A stretch of DNA of 64,000 bases from Neoechinorhynchus agilis (GCA_051530055.1 JBMGUZ010000004.1:62001-126000); one strand, 5' to 3'; counted from the first letter of the stretch, positions 29,529-40,260 are shown. A program made the numbers and translations. The notes: generated by a model from the letters alone, not told the origin.

Positions 29529-29691
29529 GGATAGATGTTAACAGCCCTATAAATAAAGTTATTAATAAGAGGGGAACTTACTTAAGACTAACCTGAGAAA
29601 ATTGAAGGGATAAAAGGTTTCAAGGTCAACGTTCTCTCTCTCGTCAACGTTCCCTCTCTCGACAACGTTCTCTCTCGTCAATCGTCAAAGA
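29529..29691 (+). other. 3' tail of the R2 element and CTCTCTCGTCAACGTT repeat
   Basis: After the stop there are about 100 bases of possible 3' UTR with CCCTATAAATAAAG, then from about 29625 a simple array of CTCTCTCGTCAACGTTC units to 29710. There is no TAGCC 28S flank, unlike the other R2 3' ends here. The array also enters the end of the convergent R2 fragment. Confidence 0.6.
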
Positions 29692-30093
29692 TCAACGTTC
29701 TCTCTCTCGTCCGTCATAAACACTTGCAATCAATGCCGTAGCTAAAGCGCCCGATACGGAAATGTCATGAGCTGCCTGAAGTTTTGCTATAATTTGGGGC
29801 AGTCCGTAGTCGTTAATTAGATGCACTGCTTGTGTTGGTCTTAGGCCTGCTTCCTTAGTTTTTAAGAATAAATGAGTAATATCATTCTTGATGGAGTCAA
29901 TTGTTGTAGGCATCCAAGGAGTGCCTCCGAGATACTGCACTGGATCGCCGTTTAATATTGTGTTTAGCTTCATTCCATCGATTTCGAATTGAGGGTCGTG
30001 TGCAATTATTTTGTTGCCGTTAAAGTACGATTGGGAGTAAGTCCTACATTTGTGTGGCGAAAAATGTAAATCCTTTTCCTTTAAAAGAGATGA
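29692..30093 (-). mobile_element. R2-lineage RT thumb fragment (copy G)
   Basis: The minus-strand frame 30078-29720 reads LKEKDLHFSPHKCRTYSQSY, LNGDPVQYLGGTPW and LRPTQAVHLINDYGLPQI, the region after YADD in R2 proteins (compare MNLSPSKCRSYSQAYK and GDPVKYLGGTPW in the long ORF). It begins directly at the end of a minus-strand 28S fragment (near 30093) in mid-protein, and ends in the simple array at 29710. It is not a natural R2 5' junction and must be a rearrangement. Confidence 0.85.
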
Positions 30094-30126
30094 GCCCAAC
30101 AGGGTCTTCTTTCCCCGCTGTTACTC

Positions 30127-30160
<34 letters not shown>

Positions 30161-30218
30161 GCTGCAGACAGGGACAGTAGGAATCTCAATAATCCATTAT
30201 GCACGTCACTATCGGCTA
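30094..30218 (-). rRNA. 28S rRNA fragment downstream of an R2 insertion
   Basis: The minus strand reads TAGCC at 30218-30214, then, after a short internal deletion, AGTGACGTGCATAATGG, TTGAGATTCCTACTGTCCCT, CTAGCGAAACCACAGCCAAG, GGAACGGGCTTGG and GAAGACCCTGTTGGGCTC. TAGCC is exactly the first 28S sequence after the R2 cleavage site, and R2 copy E ends at 30219. This is a genuine 3' junction followed by about 120 bp of 28S. Confidence 0.88.
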
Positions 30219-30409
30219 GGGACTCATTTATTATGTAAATATGTGTATACAAGGTTTACTATTAAATAGGTGTTTGTCAGATGGATTGATTGAATTAGAT
30301 TTCTTTGATTGCAGAAATGTTCTGATTGAATAAACTTGAATATTATTGGTTGTGTTGAATAGTTTGGCCGTTAATATGTGATTGGTATCTGCTTCTTGGC
30401 TTAGCTACA

Positions 30410-30964
30410 TTATTCTCTCGAGTTGCAACGATCCCAGGGCAGCCACTTTCTACCCATGAACGAGCGATACACCGTGAGGCTTTTTGAGGCTGATGTTTGG
30501 GCCACATTCTTCGCTGTGTTTTTCCCAAGACAAAACGAGCCTAGCCTGTCAATTAGCCTTCGGCTGTAGGTTCCGCGTGCACCGACCGCGATTCCGACAG
30601 TTGCTACTCTGTGATTCCGGATTTGAAATTGTGCAGCAACCTCCGGGATTATTGTCTGGTACTTTTCTTCTTTGGCCTTCATTACCTGCTCTGCGCGATC
30701 GCTTGAGGTTTCGTAGTAAGTCGCAAAGTCGATAATTTTTGCCTCTGCTTTTCTTTCATCGTAGATCACCAGGTCCGGCTTCATTAGTTTGTTGTCGTTA
30801 CTGTGATATCGGTTTGTATCGAAAATTTTAATGCGCTCGCCGTGCTTCTTTCTTAGGGCCCATACGAAACGCCTTTGAATCGCGTCGTGTCTTTTAATCA
30901 TTGGCCCGTTATTCTGTCGCACTCGCAGATAGCGTGCAAGAGCGTTTCCCGAGGACAGCTGCAA
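30410..30964 (-). pseudogene. Copy E, endonuclease and C-terminal domain
   Basis: Frame with RHDAIQRRFVWALRKKHGER, LMKPDLVIYDERKAEAKIID and YETSSDRAEQVMKAKEEKYQ: the PD...D...K arrangement of the R2-type restriction-like endonuclease. It is followed by about 70 residues (VAAQFQIRNHRVATVGIAVG and onward) that the long ORF at 25605-29528 lacks. This gives the normal C-terminus of the family. Confidence 0.88.
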
Positions 30965-31773
30965 TGTCGGCAGGCCGTGGTTCTTTTATTGTCCATTCGG
31001 TTTAGTACGGTTGCCACCTCGAGTAATTGAAAGCGAAGTTTGACGTTCTCGACGTACGACTGATGGCGGTCTTGCCGATATCGAAAACTTATTAGTTCCT
31101 GATCGAAATTTCCGTCGTGAAAACATGTACTCCCCGTTGATTGGGTAATTGCCGCGCTCCATTGATTGAGCCATTTGGAAATGAAGGCGTCTTTAAACGG
31201 GGGGAAGTTCTCTCCTTCTAGATTCATGATCTTATATGATTCCGCGAGCTTCTTATAGTCGTTAGATTCGCTTACCAGCCTTTTCAACGCGTTGGAACGA
31301 TTCGCCATCTCTCGCAGGGCTATTCGTCTCGAATCGATAACCGAGAGCAAGATGGATTTAAACCCGAGTCCGCCTCTAGAGAGTGGTAGGAAGATTACTC
31401 CGTCGTTCAAGTAGTGAGGTAGGAAAAGCAGCCTCTTCAAACGGGCTCTCCAGTACTGCTCCAAATATGTTAAACTCGTCAGTGAAATATCTTGCGCTGC
31501 TTGAAGTCTGAAAAGCACGCTTGGGAGGCCGTAGTCGTTTATTAAGTGTGCCGACTGGGTAGGGCTGAGGCCGATTTGTCTTGTAGCTCTAAAGAGATCG
31601 TCGATGGCTTTATTCATAGATGGAAGGTCGGTATCCTTAAATGGCGTTCCGCCCAAGTACTTGATTGGATCGCCGTCGAGTATGGTATTAATCGTATCCG
31701 TTCCAACCTTGACGCTAGGACGATACTCAATCACCATTTTCCATTCCTGAAGTTTTGGATGTAGGATGCGCAC
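30898..31773 (-). pseudogene. Copy E, RT thumb and zinc knuckle
   Basis: 291-codon frame: DTINTILDGDPIKYLGGTPF, LSPTQSAHLINDYGLPSVLF, RARLKRLLFLPHYLNDGVIF, then LISFRYRQDRHQSYVE and the knuckle ACRHCSCPRETLLHAICEC. It is continuous with the endonuclease piece after a frameshift around 30900. Confidence 0.88.
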
Positions 31774-32246
31774 TTCTGCGCACTCAACGACAGTCCCATT
31801 GAGCCCAAGAGGTCGACTGTAAGGCCTATCGTATGGTTCAGTTGCTCCGCATTGTCTGCCATGATTAGCATGTCGTCGGCGTATATTAGATGCGATATCC
31901 TGCCTGTGCCAAGGTCTATGCCTATGTTGTCCTGTCCGAGCTTGCCAACTAGCGTGTCGACGCAGGCGGCGAATAAGAACGGTGACAGTGGATCGCCTTG
32001 TTTTACCCCTCTAGAGATCCTAATCGGACCGATTGGTTTGCTAGCAGGATGGTGAATAGAGGTCTGTCCGGTGTTTAGCATATTTCTAACATATCGCTTG
32101 ATGTAATGCGGGCAACCAAGATTCGTCAGACCGTTGACAACCGCACCGTGGCACACCGTATCAAACGCGGACTTTATATCTAGAACTGCGAGAGCTAGTG
32201 GACGTTTGTTAGACCTTGTGTAGCGGATAATGTTTCTTAACGTCAT
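31731..32246 (-). pseudogene. Copy E, RT palm
   Basis: 171-codon frame with LAVLDIKSAFDTV (first catalytic D), GVKQGDPLSPFLFAACVDTL and LIYADDMLIMAD (catalytic DD), NLGCPHYIKRYVRNML in between. Catalytic residues are intact. Upstream finger motifs lie in frame 32577-32209. Confidence 0.9.
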
Positions 32247-32695
32247 TAAATTGGTTAAGCATGCAGCTGAGTCGAACGCTGTCTGACCCCGAGAAACTTG
32301 TCGAGTTTCCCAGCCTTGACAAAACGATCCTGTGAAGCACTCTCAGTAAGATCGAAGACATTGTGATCGGACGCCAACCTCCGATAGTTCCTATGGATTC
32401 GTCGTTCGCACTGTTCTTAGGTAGGAGGACTGTTTTGCACATGTTCCACGAGCGAGGGCAATCTCCGCATTGCAGTATCGCATTGAACAGGACGCACGCG
32501 AAAGTCAGCTTATTATCGAACCGACTTATTTCTCTGAGTGAGATTCGGTTGGGACCGGGCGAAGACGACGACTTCACTCCCCTCGTTGCAAGACGTACTT
32601 CCTCGATTGAAACTGGCGGAAAGGGGATTGCCGGTTCTAAAACCCGCGGGTACGACGAGTCGGGTTCGTGACCTCCGAAGAGTTGTTTGAAGTGG

Positions 32696-32944
32696 TCAGC
32701 GACGAGCGAGGGTTTTGGCTACTACCTCTTTGATGCACTTATAGTATGCTTCTTTTTGTGCAGCGATTTCTTCGGCTCTGGTTTTTGTTGTTTCATAATA
32801 AACGGCGAAATCAATTATGTAAGCACGTTTCTCCGAGTTTTCGATTAGTATCAAATCGGGCTTATAAAGCCGTCCTCCGGGGTCGTGCACTCGGTTATCT
32901 GTGTGACATTCATAGCGTGAGCCCCACCGTTTTTTAACGCCCAT
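32696..32944 (-). pseudogene. Copy D, endonuclease
   Basis: 82-codon frame: KKRWGSRYECHTDNRVHDPG, GRLYKPDLILIENSEKRAYI, IDFAVYYETTKTRAEEIAAQ, KEAYYKCIKEVVAKTLARR. It has the PD...D...K residues of the R2-type nuclease. It stops where copy E sequence begins. Confidence 0.85.
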
Positions 32945-33642
32945 ATAAAGCGTTTCTGCACCGCGTCGTGGCGCTCAATCATAGCCTGTGTGATTCTAAT
33001 GCATTCGTTGAATGCATGTAGTTGGCTCTCGATTTGTGCTGTGCAATGTCTGCATTTTTTGTCCTGTTTCTGTCCATTCGCTGCAGGTTTGCGCCCACCT
33101 CAAGCATATTGTATCTTGTCTTTACCAGTTCGACGTATTGGTGATGATTGTCCTGCCGGTAGCGGAATGATAATGTCTAGTGGTCGAAATGGCCGTTGGT
33201 AAAGGCATCGATTCCTTGCGACTGTGTTGAAGTCTGTCGCCACTTATTCTCCTGATTTCGTATGAAATATTGGTGCATTGTTTTTGATGATTTATTGTAA
33301 GATGCACCGCCAATAGTTAAGAGATAGTTGTCGATCTGTGTTTTTTGCTTCGTTTCCTTAATGAGTTCCGGGTAGCGACGCTCCACTGCATTAAGACAAT
33401 TCAAACGGGCTGTCAGTATTGAGTACTTGATGGAAGTGAAACCAAGCCCTCCTCTGCTCAATGGTAAAAACATGATCCCGTCATTTGTTGAATGCGGCAG
33501 GAACAGCAGTTTTTTTAGTCGAGTCCTCCAGACATGCTCTAATTGCTCAAGGGCCGTGATGGAAAGATCGTGGGCAGCTTGAAGCGACGAGATTAAGGCA
33601 AATATTCCGTAATCATTTAAGAGATGAGCCGATTGTGTTGGG

Positions 33643-34506
33643 CTAAACCCTGTTTTTTTTCGTACAATTGAAAAGCCAATTAACTTCTTCGATCGCAGAT
33701 GATACTTCGGTATTTTTCCAAGGCCTGTTGCCCAAGTACTTAACGTTGTCTCCGTCTAGGATTGTGTCAAGTTCAACGTTGCCTATTTTAACAGCAGGTA
33801 CCACGTCGATCACCAACTTGTTATTCACAAAACGGTGCGAGTAAGAACGGCATTTGCTTGGTGAGGGTTGCAGTCCCTTTTTGGCGAGGCCTTCATGAAT
33901 TATATCTAGCATTGTTTGCAGCTCTGAGGGATTATCCGCCATCAGTAGAATGTCGTCAGCATATACTAGCTGGTTTATCCGCCCAAATTTGGTTGAGCAT
34001 CCGGTCCCTAACTTATCTACTTGGCGTAGTACATCATCGATACAAAGTGCAAACACTAGAGGTGAAAGCGGATCCCCTTGTTTGACTCCCTGACGGAATG
34101 CGATGGGGTCGGAAGGTTTTGCGCTTGAGAGGTGAACCCTTGTATAAGACGATACGAATATTTCCATTAGGTAGCGTCGTAGATGGTCAGGACATCCATG
34201 CTGGAATAAAGCTTCGTTTATTGTGCGGTGGCTCACTGTATCGAAAGCGGCGGTAATGTCCAATATAGCAAGTGCCATTGTTTTCTTTTCAAGTCGTTTA
34301 GCTTTTACACATTCCTTCAATATGAAAGAGTTCGCGAGACATGCCGAACTGTCGGAAGCTGATTGGCTGGTATGTAGTTCGATTGACTTCTTAAGCCGCT
34401 CAGCAATGAGTCGGTGAAAAATTCTTAAAATAACCGACGAGATTGTTATGGGCCTCCAATTCGCTATCGATTTTAACTCTTCGTCAGTCTTCCCATCTCT
34501 AGCCAC
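33643..34506 (-). pseudogene. Copy D, RT domain
   Basis: 287-codon frame: NWRPITISSVILRIFHRLIA, SQSASDSSACLANSFILKEC, LAILDITAAFDTVSHRTINE, RQGVKQGDPLSPLVFALCID, QLVYADDILLMADNPSEL and NVKYLGNRPW. All three catalytic Asp are present. TAAF replaces the usual KNAF/KSAF after the first D. It ends in a frameshift at a T-run near 33650. Confidence 0.9.
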
Positions 34507-35407
34507 GCGCGAGGAGGTTTTCTTGCTTGTAGAATAAAATTGAAAAGCGTGGTTAAGCCGGCCAGGTGTTTATCAAATGCTCTTATGCTCCTTACTGAAA
34601 CTTTGTCGACACCTAGTTCGCTGTTGGATTTGATACCTTTCATTGCCGCCTCTATCTCTTCGGCCGTGACGGCGTGCCAGAGCTCTGGTATGCCTGGTTG
34701 GTGTTCCAATCGTGGCGCCGGAATGTACTCATGTGTTCCTTCAAAGACAGAGCGTAGATGCTGCACTATCGAGTCGGAGTTGTGTGTCGGTTGGCGTCTT
34801 TCGTCGGATTTGAAGATCTGATTTGCCAGACGGCTGGTGTTATTGAAGTACAGGGTTCGATAGCGTCTTCGCATAAGTTCCAGTGACTGCCTTCTGTTTA
34901 ATCCGCGTGAGCGCTCGCATGGGTAGCATCCTGACTCGTCAATCCAAACATTATAAGACGTTTTTGTCACTACTCGGGACCGAATACGTCTGGGATTTTC
35001 CGAGTGTTCGGTGTTTACTACGAAGTCACAACGGTAGGCTGAGGCTGCACTCCACAGAATGAATTCCTTCGAGATTTCCTGGTCCCTTTGAAGCCCAGTA
35101 ACCATCTCCTCCAAGTTAACGTTCGCGTCTCGTATATTTCCTGCGATTCTCTGAAAATGCTCGGGGTCCCCGTTTATTTTATCCAATTCCTCCACTGAGC
35201 TGGATTCTTGCTCACATGAAATGCAATTGTTGCCATCGTTTGGATTGAAGATCGCCTTATTTTAATAATTTTTAGACCCAGTGACTTCGCTTTAGACATA
35301 ATAGAATTTCCGCCAGACTGGTGCCTTCCAGGGTTAAGATATCGGGTATAACGCTCACATACTGCGTTCACAAAATCTTGTCCAACATGGGTATCGCAAT
35401 TACGCAT
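34473..35407 (-). pseudogene. Copy D, pre-RT region
   Basis: Two overlapping frames (35407-35174 and 35195-34473) joined by a frameshift at about 35190. They read RYTRYLNPGRHQ, SKAKSLGLKIIKIRRSSIQ, TIAFHVSKNPAQ, then LILWSAASAYRCDFVVN, VWIDESGCYPCERSRGLNRR, RRRYRTLYFNNTSRLANQIF and AEEIEAAMKGIKSNSELGVD. It is colinear with residues about 430-690 of the long R2 ORF. Confidence 0.85.
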
Positions 35408-35476
35408 CTCCTCACTTTCACTCTCTAAGAATCGCCTGTACCGACGGTGGAGCTATGGCCTCTTCAGGCAGTCATT

Positions 35477-36445
35477 TTAGAATTCCAGCGCTTCAGCTGT
35501 TGTAAAAGAGCCTGCGGACAGATCGCTCATATTCTGAGAAAAAACGCAAGAGTCTAAGGATTTACTTCTTGTTGTATCGTAAAATCCGGTCCCATTACTG
35601 CAATTATATGGGTTCGCAACTTGAATGCTGACCTCGCTGGGTTGGTTCCGAGTGTTATAGGAATCTGGGAACATAGTTTGGCATAGCCGACTGTCTTCAT
35701 GGTCGTCGCTGTCTGAGATAAGCGTACCTTCGCGGTTGCAGAACGCTGGTATTTCTGCCACCTTCGAACTTGCGGCTGTACTTAAAAGGCACGCCTTGCT
35801 GTCCTCCATGGATAAGTCCGTTCTATGACTGTCGATTGTATCTACACTGCTAACTGACAACGGATCTGCTGCTAATAAAGGTCCGATCGTTTCGTCCGTA
35901 GTTTCCGTAATTCCGACACTGACCGAAGGGGGCGTAGGTGCATCGCCATCTTTGGTAATTGCTAAGCTACACTGATTGCAATGTGAACGCACAGCCGGTA
36001 GATTTCGAAAAGATTTGAGGCAGTTACAGCAAAGAAACGTTATTGTCTTGGCGCCATGCGAGCTTTTTGCGTGTGCCATAATACTGTTGTACCGCCCAAT
36101 GCCTAAGAGAGACAACTGGCAGGCGGGACACCTAGCCGGCGTGTCATCTATGTTTGAGTACATTATGCTTACGGAATCCCTGCGTTCCGAGTGAGGTGAT
36201 TTTGTCGACGCTTCAGTCATTAACTGTCGATATCTGTTCGGGTATTTTTCCTTGCATCTTCTCAAATGGATACCCACACTGCGAGATTCAATGTGTTCGT
36301 AGTTATCACATAATGGGCACTGCCAGGCTGCTACGACGGTGTTATGTTGTGCTCTTAGGTGCTCTATATGTAGCTTGTTTCGCGTTCGGCCTATGAATTG
36401 ATCCTCACACAAATGGCAAGCAATATTTTGGACCTCTGTCGACAA
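35477..36445 (-). pseudogene. Copy D, zinc-finger N-terminus
   Basis: 322-codon frame with four fingers of alternating type: CHLCEDQF..H..H, CPLCDNYE..HLRRC, CPACQLSL..H..H and CCNCLKSF..HCNQC, spaced as in the long R2 ORF. The frame as called begins with TTG; the same frame is open a little further upstream without an ATG. A Ser/Thr-rich spacer follows without the minisatellite. A frameshift near 35477 separates it from the pre-RT part. Confidence 0.88.
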
Positions 36446-36543
36446 AGTAGCATAGCAGATGTTCGCGTAAGTTGAACTGTTTGCTGTTGTGCTGCTGACT
36501 GTCTCTCAGAATTATCTGGGACAAGAGTATCGTCGGTTGTCCT

Positions 36544-36574
36544 CTCCGCCTCATCATCTAAAATGAGAGCGGAG
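36544..36574 (-). other. Hairpin in copy D 5' UTR
   Basis: CTCCGC and GCGGAG pair, with an inner CTCAT/ATGAG stem, 16 bases inside the 28S junction. R2 5' ends of other animals fold an HDV-like ribozyme here; I could not show that fold, only this stem. Confidence 0.5.
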
Positions 36575-36590
36575 TACCTATGGCCTTCTG

Positions 36591-38815
36591 GTCCACCGTT
36601 TACCCGCGCTTAAATTAATTTCTTCACTTTAACATTCAGAGAACTGGGCAGAAATCACATTGCGTCAACACCGATTACAGCTATCGCAATGCTTTGTTTT
36701 AATTAAACAGTTGGATTCCCCTTGTCCATACCAGTTCTAGGCCAGCTGTTTAACGCTGATCGGATCCCCGCGCAAGAAGCGAGCGTACCCGTTTGGATAC
36801 GTCGAACAAACGCGGAGCATTGCTATCGCTGCCCACAGTACGCAGCACCAAGTTCCGTCCTCGAAATCGACTCTTTCGCAAGAGCAAATAACTGAGACAG
36901 ATCCAAGAGTCGACAACATACCGCTTCTCGCGACAGCCCGGCCAGCTCAGCTTGTAGAGCCAATCCTTTTTCCGAAGTTACGGATCTAATTTGCCGACTT
37001 CCCTTGCCTACGTTTCCCTATCGACTAGAGGCTACTCACCTTGGAGACCTGCTGCGGAAATCAGTACGAACAGGTACGGTCTCAATATTCTCGCACCCAG
37101 ATTTTCAAGGACAATACGAAGCGCTCGGTACATCGCAGGAATCGCGCTGCATTACGGAACGTGTACCCTATCAACAGACGATCTAATTCCAGGGATAAAG
37201 TTCCTAACAAAGAAGAGAAAACTCTTCCCCAGACTTCGTATAGTTATTCTCTGGGATTGCTCGTGTCACCACTTATGCTGAACATCATCTGCCCAAGAAG
37301 AACATCTGAATAGATCAAGCATAAACCGCATCCTGGCTCGGGAATATTAACCCGATTCCCTTTCGATTGTATTGCGCAATGCAACACGCTTAATCACGAA
37401 TTTGCACGTTTTCTTAGGATCGGCTGATCCATGTCCAAATGTTGTTCACATGGAACCTTTCTCCACTTCAGTCTTCAATGCTCTCATTTGAATACTTGCT
37501 ACTACCACCAAGATCTGCACTAGCGGCGGCTTAACTCCACCTCACGGTGCAAGTTTCAACACCACCGCATACGCCCTTCTACACGTCAAGCCATTTGTAC
37601 ATTTGTGTCTGGCATCGACGGTCAAGCATGGATATACGTCTCCAGCGCCATCCATTTTCAGGGCCAGTAAATTCGGCAGGTGAGTTTTTACACACTCCTT
37701 AGCGGATTCCTACTTCTGCGGCCACCGTCCTGCTGTCAATATCGACTGACACCTTTCATGGTATCTAATGAGAGGCACTTTTGGCACCCTAGCTCAACGT
37801 TTGGTTCATCCCACATCGCCAGTTCTGCTTACCAAAAATGGCCCACTTGGTGCCATCGCATTTACACCCGACACTCAGCAGCAGCATAAGCAACTGTGAA
37901 GAAGTGACCGAGCTTATTACCCATTTAAAGTTTGAGAATAGGTCGAGGACAATTCGTCCCCAATGCCTCTAATCATTCGCTTTACCAGATAAAACTGTCT
38001 TATGCAACACCAGCTTTCCTGGGGGAAACTTCGAAGGGAACCAGCTACTAGATGGTTCGATTAGTCTTTCGCCCCTATACCCAAATCTGACGATTGATTT
38101 GCACGTCAAAAACGCTACGGACCTCCACCAGAGTTTCCTCCGGCTTCATCCTACTCAGGCATAGTTCACCATCTTTCGGGTCTCAACATGTGCGCTCAAT
38201 TGCGAACAACAACCAACAGTACCTTGCATGTGCCATCCATCATAGGTGATGACCCGGCTAACGGCCAATAACCGCAGCTGGTTATCACAATCATTAACAA
38301 ACTCGCGTTAACTATGCTATCCAGCTTTATTGATCTGGATAACTCGCGCATTTGTTGAACTCCTTAGCCCGTGTTTCAAGACGGTTCAAATGATGCCGCC
38401 GTTTTACCCGCATTATCTTCTCGAACATCCGACTGAATCCGCAATCAACATCGACGAACAAGCCTAATGCTCAATTTTAGTTTAAAAACTCAACCTCAAC
38501 CGACCGTTGCCTGCAAAGGCAATTTGACCACCACATAGATATGTGCTCTTGCGAACTCATCCAATGTCAATTCACCAATATCGACAAAGTCAATAGGTGA
38601 AGTTCAACGCGTCTGCGGCAGAGGCAAAGTCATGCAGAGCGTCAGCCAACAAATTGCGATGTACGCTGCAGTACACATACACGAGTGTGTGTATGTACCA
38701 GCAGATAACACATCTGAATTGCCAAGACCGAACCTTATGCGTACCCATTTGCTTTTCAATGTGCAGTTCCACGTACTATTTAACTCTCTTTTCAAAGTCC
38801 TTTTCAACTTTCCCT
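36591..38815 (-). rRNA. 28S rRNA, 5'/middle part, minus strand, with R2 at its target
   Basis: Reading from 38815 down: GGGAAAGTTGAAAAGGAC, GTCTTGAAACACGGGCTAAG, AGTAGCTGGTTCCCTTCGAA, GCATAAGACAGTTTTATC, GTAGGCAAGGGAAGTCGGCA, CTAGAACTGGTATGGACAAG, GGGAATCCAACTGTTTAATT, AAAACAAAGCATTGCGATAG and CGCGGGTAAACGGTGGAC near 36595. It ends about 22 bases before the R2 cleavage site and R2 copy D follows in the same orientation. Small deletions of the upstream target are normal at R2 5' junctions. The upstream edge at 38815 (D1/D2 region) is a break. ORFs at 38590-38823 are shadows. Confidence 0.92.
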
Positions 38816-38829
38816 TAGCATGAACTATT

Positions 38830-39110
38830 TTTAGACCACATGCTTCTCTGCCATGCTCAGAGAGCTCTCAATTACGTCAAACCACAATGAACCCCTTTTG
38901 TCACATGCTTCTCTGTCGCGCTCAGAGAGCTATCAATTAGGTCAACAACACGAACCTTTTTGCACCGCACGCTTCTCTGCCCAGCTCATAGAGCTTTCAA
39001 TTACGTCACACCATCATGAACTCTTTTTACCACATGCTTCTCTGTCGTTCTCAGAGAGCTATCAATTAGGTCAACAACATGAACCTTTTTGCACCGCACG
39101 CTTTCGAATA
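38830..39110. repeat. Sat E, 65-bp units in 131-bp dimers
   Basis: Four units starting near 38838, 38903, 38970 and 39034, each with CACATGCTTCTCTG or GCACGCTTCTCTG, CTCAGAGAGCT(A/C)TCAATTA and GTCAA.A..A.GAACC. Odd and even units differ in a fixed way (AATTACGTCA versus AATTAGGTCA), giving a 131-bp dimer period. Confidence 0.75.
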
Positions 39111-39700
39111 TCACAGTTGTAGTTTAGGACGTCGGTCAATTTCGTACATCGCAACGCGCTGATTCCGAATCTGTATCCAGATTTGCGATAGCTGTAATGG
39201 TTCTTGAGTTATTTGTTGTTCAATTTTGAGACAAACTCCCTTGATTATTGATATTAAAACGTCGATAAATTTAAGATAAAATGAACTTTTTTAGATCTAC
39301 TTTTGACGCTGAATTCACCTGCAATAACGGTTTGATGTGGCTTTTTAAATTTTTACACTTAGTTTAAGGATTGAAGTTCATAAAAGGCACCTGAATTAAA
39401 TCTGTAGTACTCGTTAGTGGTTACGAAATGATAAAACATTTTGAGCATATATAATGCGCTGATTTCAATGGTGTTTTCTAATTTTAATGAATCTTGCAAA
39501 TTTAGTGATCTTTGACTCTTGTAACTTTTGACCAAATATGATAATGCGATTTCCGATTCGAATATTGCAGCTATAGTTTAGGACGTCGGTTAATTTAGTA
39601 CATCGCAAAGCGCTGATTCCAAATCTGTATCAAGATTTGCGATATCTGTAATGGTTCTTGAGTTATTCGTTATTTAATTTTTAGACAAACTACCTTGATT
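39111..39700 (-). repeat. Sat D, about 450-bp satellite, block 1 (inverted)
   Basis: One and a half units of the family at 55.1-56.7 kb, in the opposite orientation: GCGCTGATTCCGAATCTGTA, TGGTTCTTGAGTTATT, TTGATTATTGATATTAAAAC, AGATCTACTTTTGACG, CACCTGCAATAACGG. Confidence 0.82.
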
Positions 39701-40260
39701 ATAGATATTGTCAATCAATTTAAGATAGAGGAGAGGGGAAAGTACGGCGCCTTTGGGGACCCCTTTAAATATCGGTAGAGAAGAGGAGCAAGAAGTTCCA
39801 CATTGAATATATTGTTTGTAGTTAGAGAGGAAAGAGGAAATCCAAGCGAGTTGCAAAGTTGGGAGGCCAAAGCAAGCACATGATTGGAGGAGAAGGGAGT
39901 GATCTACCGGCTCGAACGCCCTGGAAATATCCAGTTGCATGAGACGGACGGTTGATGCTGGCTTGGAATCTAAGCTGCGCCCAAGCGTATCGTAGATGCA
40001 GAGGAGGGCATCAGAACAAGAGTAATTGGGACGGAAAGCGAATTGGGAAGAGGAGATGTTTTTGGGGAAGAAGTGATGTAGACGGGTTTTAAAACATTTT
40101 TCTAAGATTTTAGAGAAAGGTGAGAGGATAGAGATGGGGCGATAGGATGTGGGGGAAATCTGCTTATCGTTTTTGGGTAGGGGGACGACACGGGCTTCCT
40201 TAAGACACGATGGGAAAGATCCCAATAGAAAGCTAAGGTTCGTCATGTGCATTAGAGGAT
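39701..40260 (-). mobile_element. CR1/Jockey-like LINE, RT piece
   Basis: The minus-strand ORF 40252-39674 reads CLKEARVVPLPKNDKQISPT, SYRPISILSPFSKILEKCFK, SSQFAFRPNYSCSDALLCIY, VRLMQLDISRAFEPVDHSLL and FKGVPKGAVLSPLLY. These are RT motifs 1-4 of CR1/Jockey-type LINEs, with D of LDISRAF and a PKGAVLSP variant of PQGSVLSP. It stops before YADD, cut by Sat D near 39715. It is the best-kept LINE RT here. Confidence 0.85.

Larger units (their letters stand above)
30219..32697 (-). mobile_element. R2-lineage element copy E (RT to 3' end)
   Basis: Starts at 32697 in mid-protein (DHFKQLFGGHEPDSS), then KSSSSPGPNRISLREI, GWRPITMSSILLRVLHR, and after a frameshift AVLDIKSAFDTVCHG, SRGVKQGDPLSPFLF and IYADDMLIMAD. 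The frame shifts again near 31740 to the thumb (GDPIKYLGGTPF, SPTQSAHLINDYGLPS, YLNDGVIFLPLSRGGLGFK), then the CRHC..H..C knuckle, and near 30900 to the endonuclease (KRHDAIQRRFVWALRKKHGE, MKPDLVIYDE, AKIIDFATYYE, KAKEEKYQTIIPEV) and a C-terminal tail to KWLPWDRCNSRE. About 190 bp of 3' UTR runs to 30219, where TAGCC of 28S begins. Three frameshifts; catalytic motifs otherwise kept. Confidence 0.9.
32698..36590 (-). mobile_element. R2-lineage element copy D (5' end to endonuclease)
   Basis: Begins at about 36590, joined to minus-strand 28S, in the R2 orientation. In order: zinc fingers (36445-35477), pre-RT (35407-34473), RT (34506-33643), thumb with LSITALEQLEHVWRTRLKKL and PLSRGGLGFTSIKYS (33640-33177), and endonuclease (32944-32696; GGRLYKPDLILIENSEKRAY, IIDFAVYYE). 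It stops near 32697, a few residues after the last endonuclease helix, where copy E starts. At least four frameshifts; RT catalytic boxes AILDITAAFDT, GVKQGDPLSPLVF and VYADDILLMAD remain. Copies D and E differ at many residues, so they are separate R2 families. Confidence 0.9.

Noticed and set aside
29529-29640. Canonical 28S 3' junction for the long R2 ORF
   Set aside because: No TAGCCAAATG-like run follows the element, unlike at 30218 and 50878.
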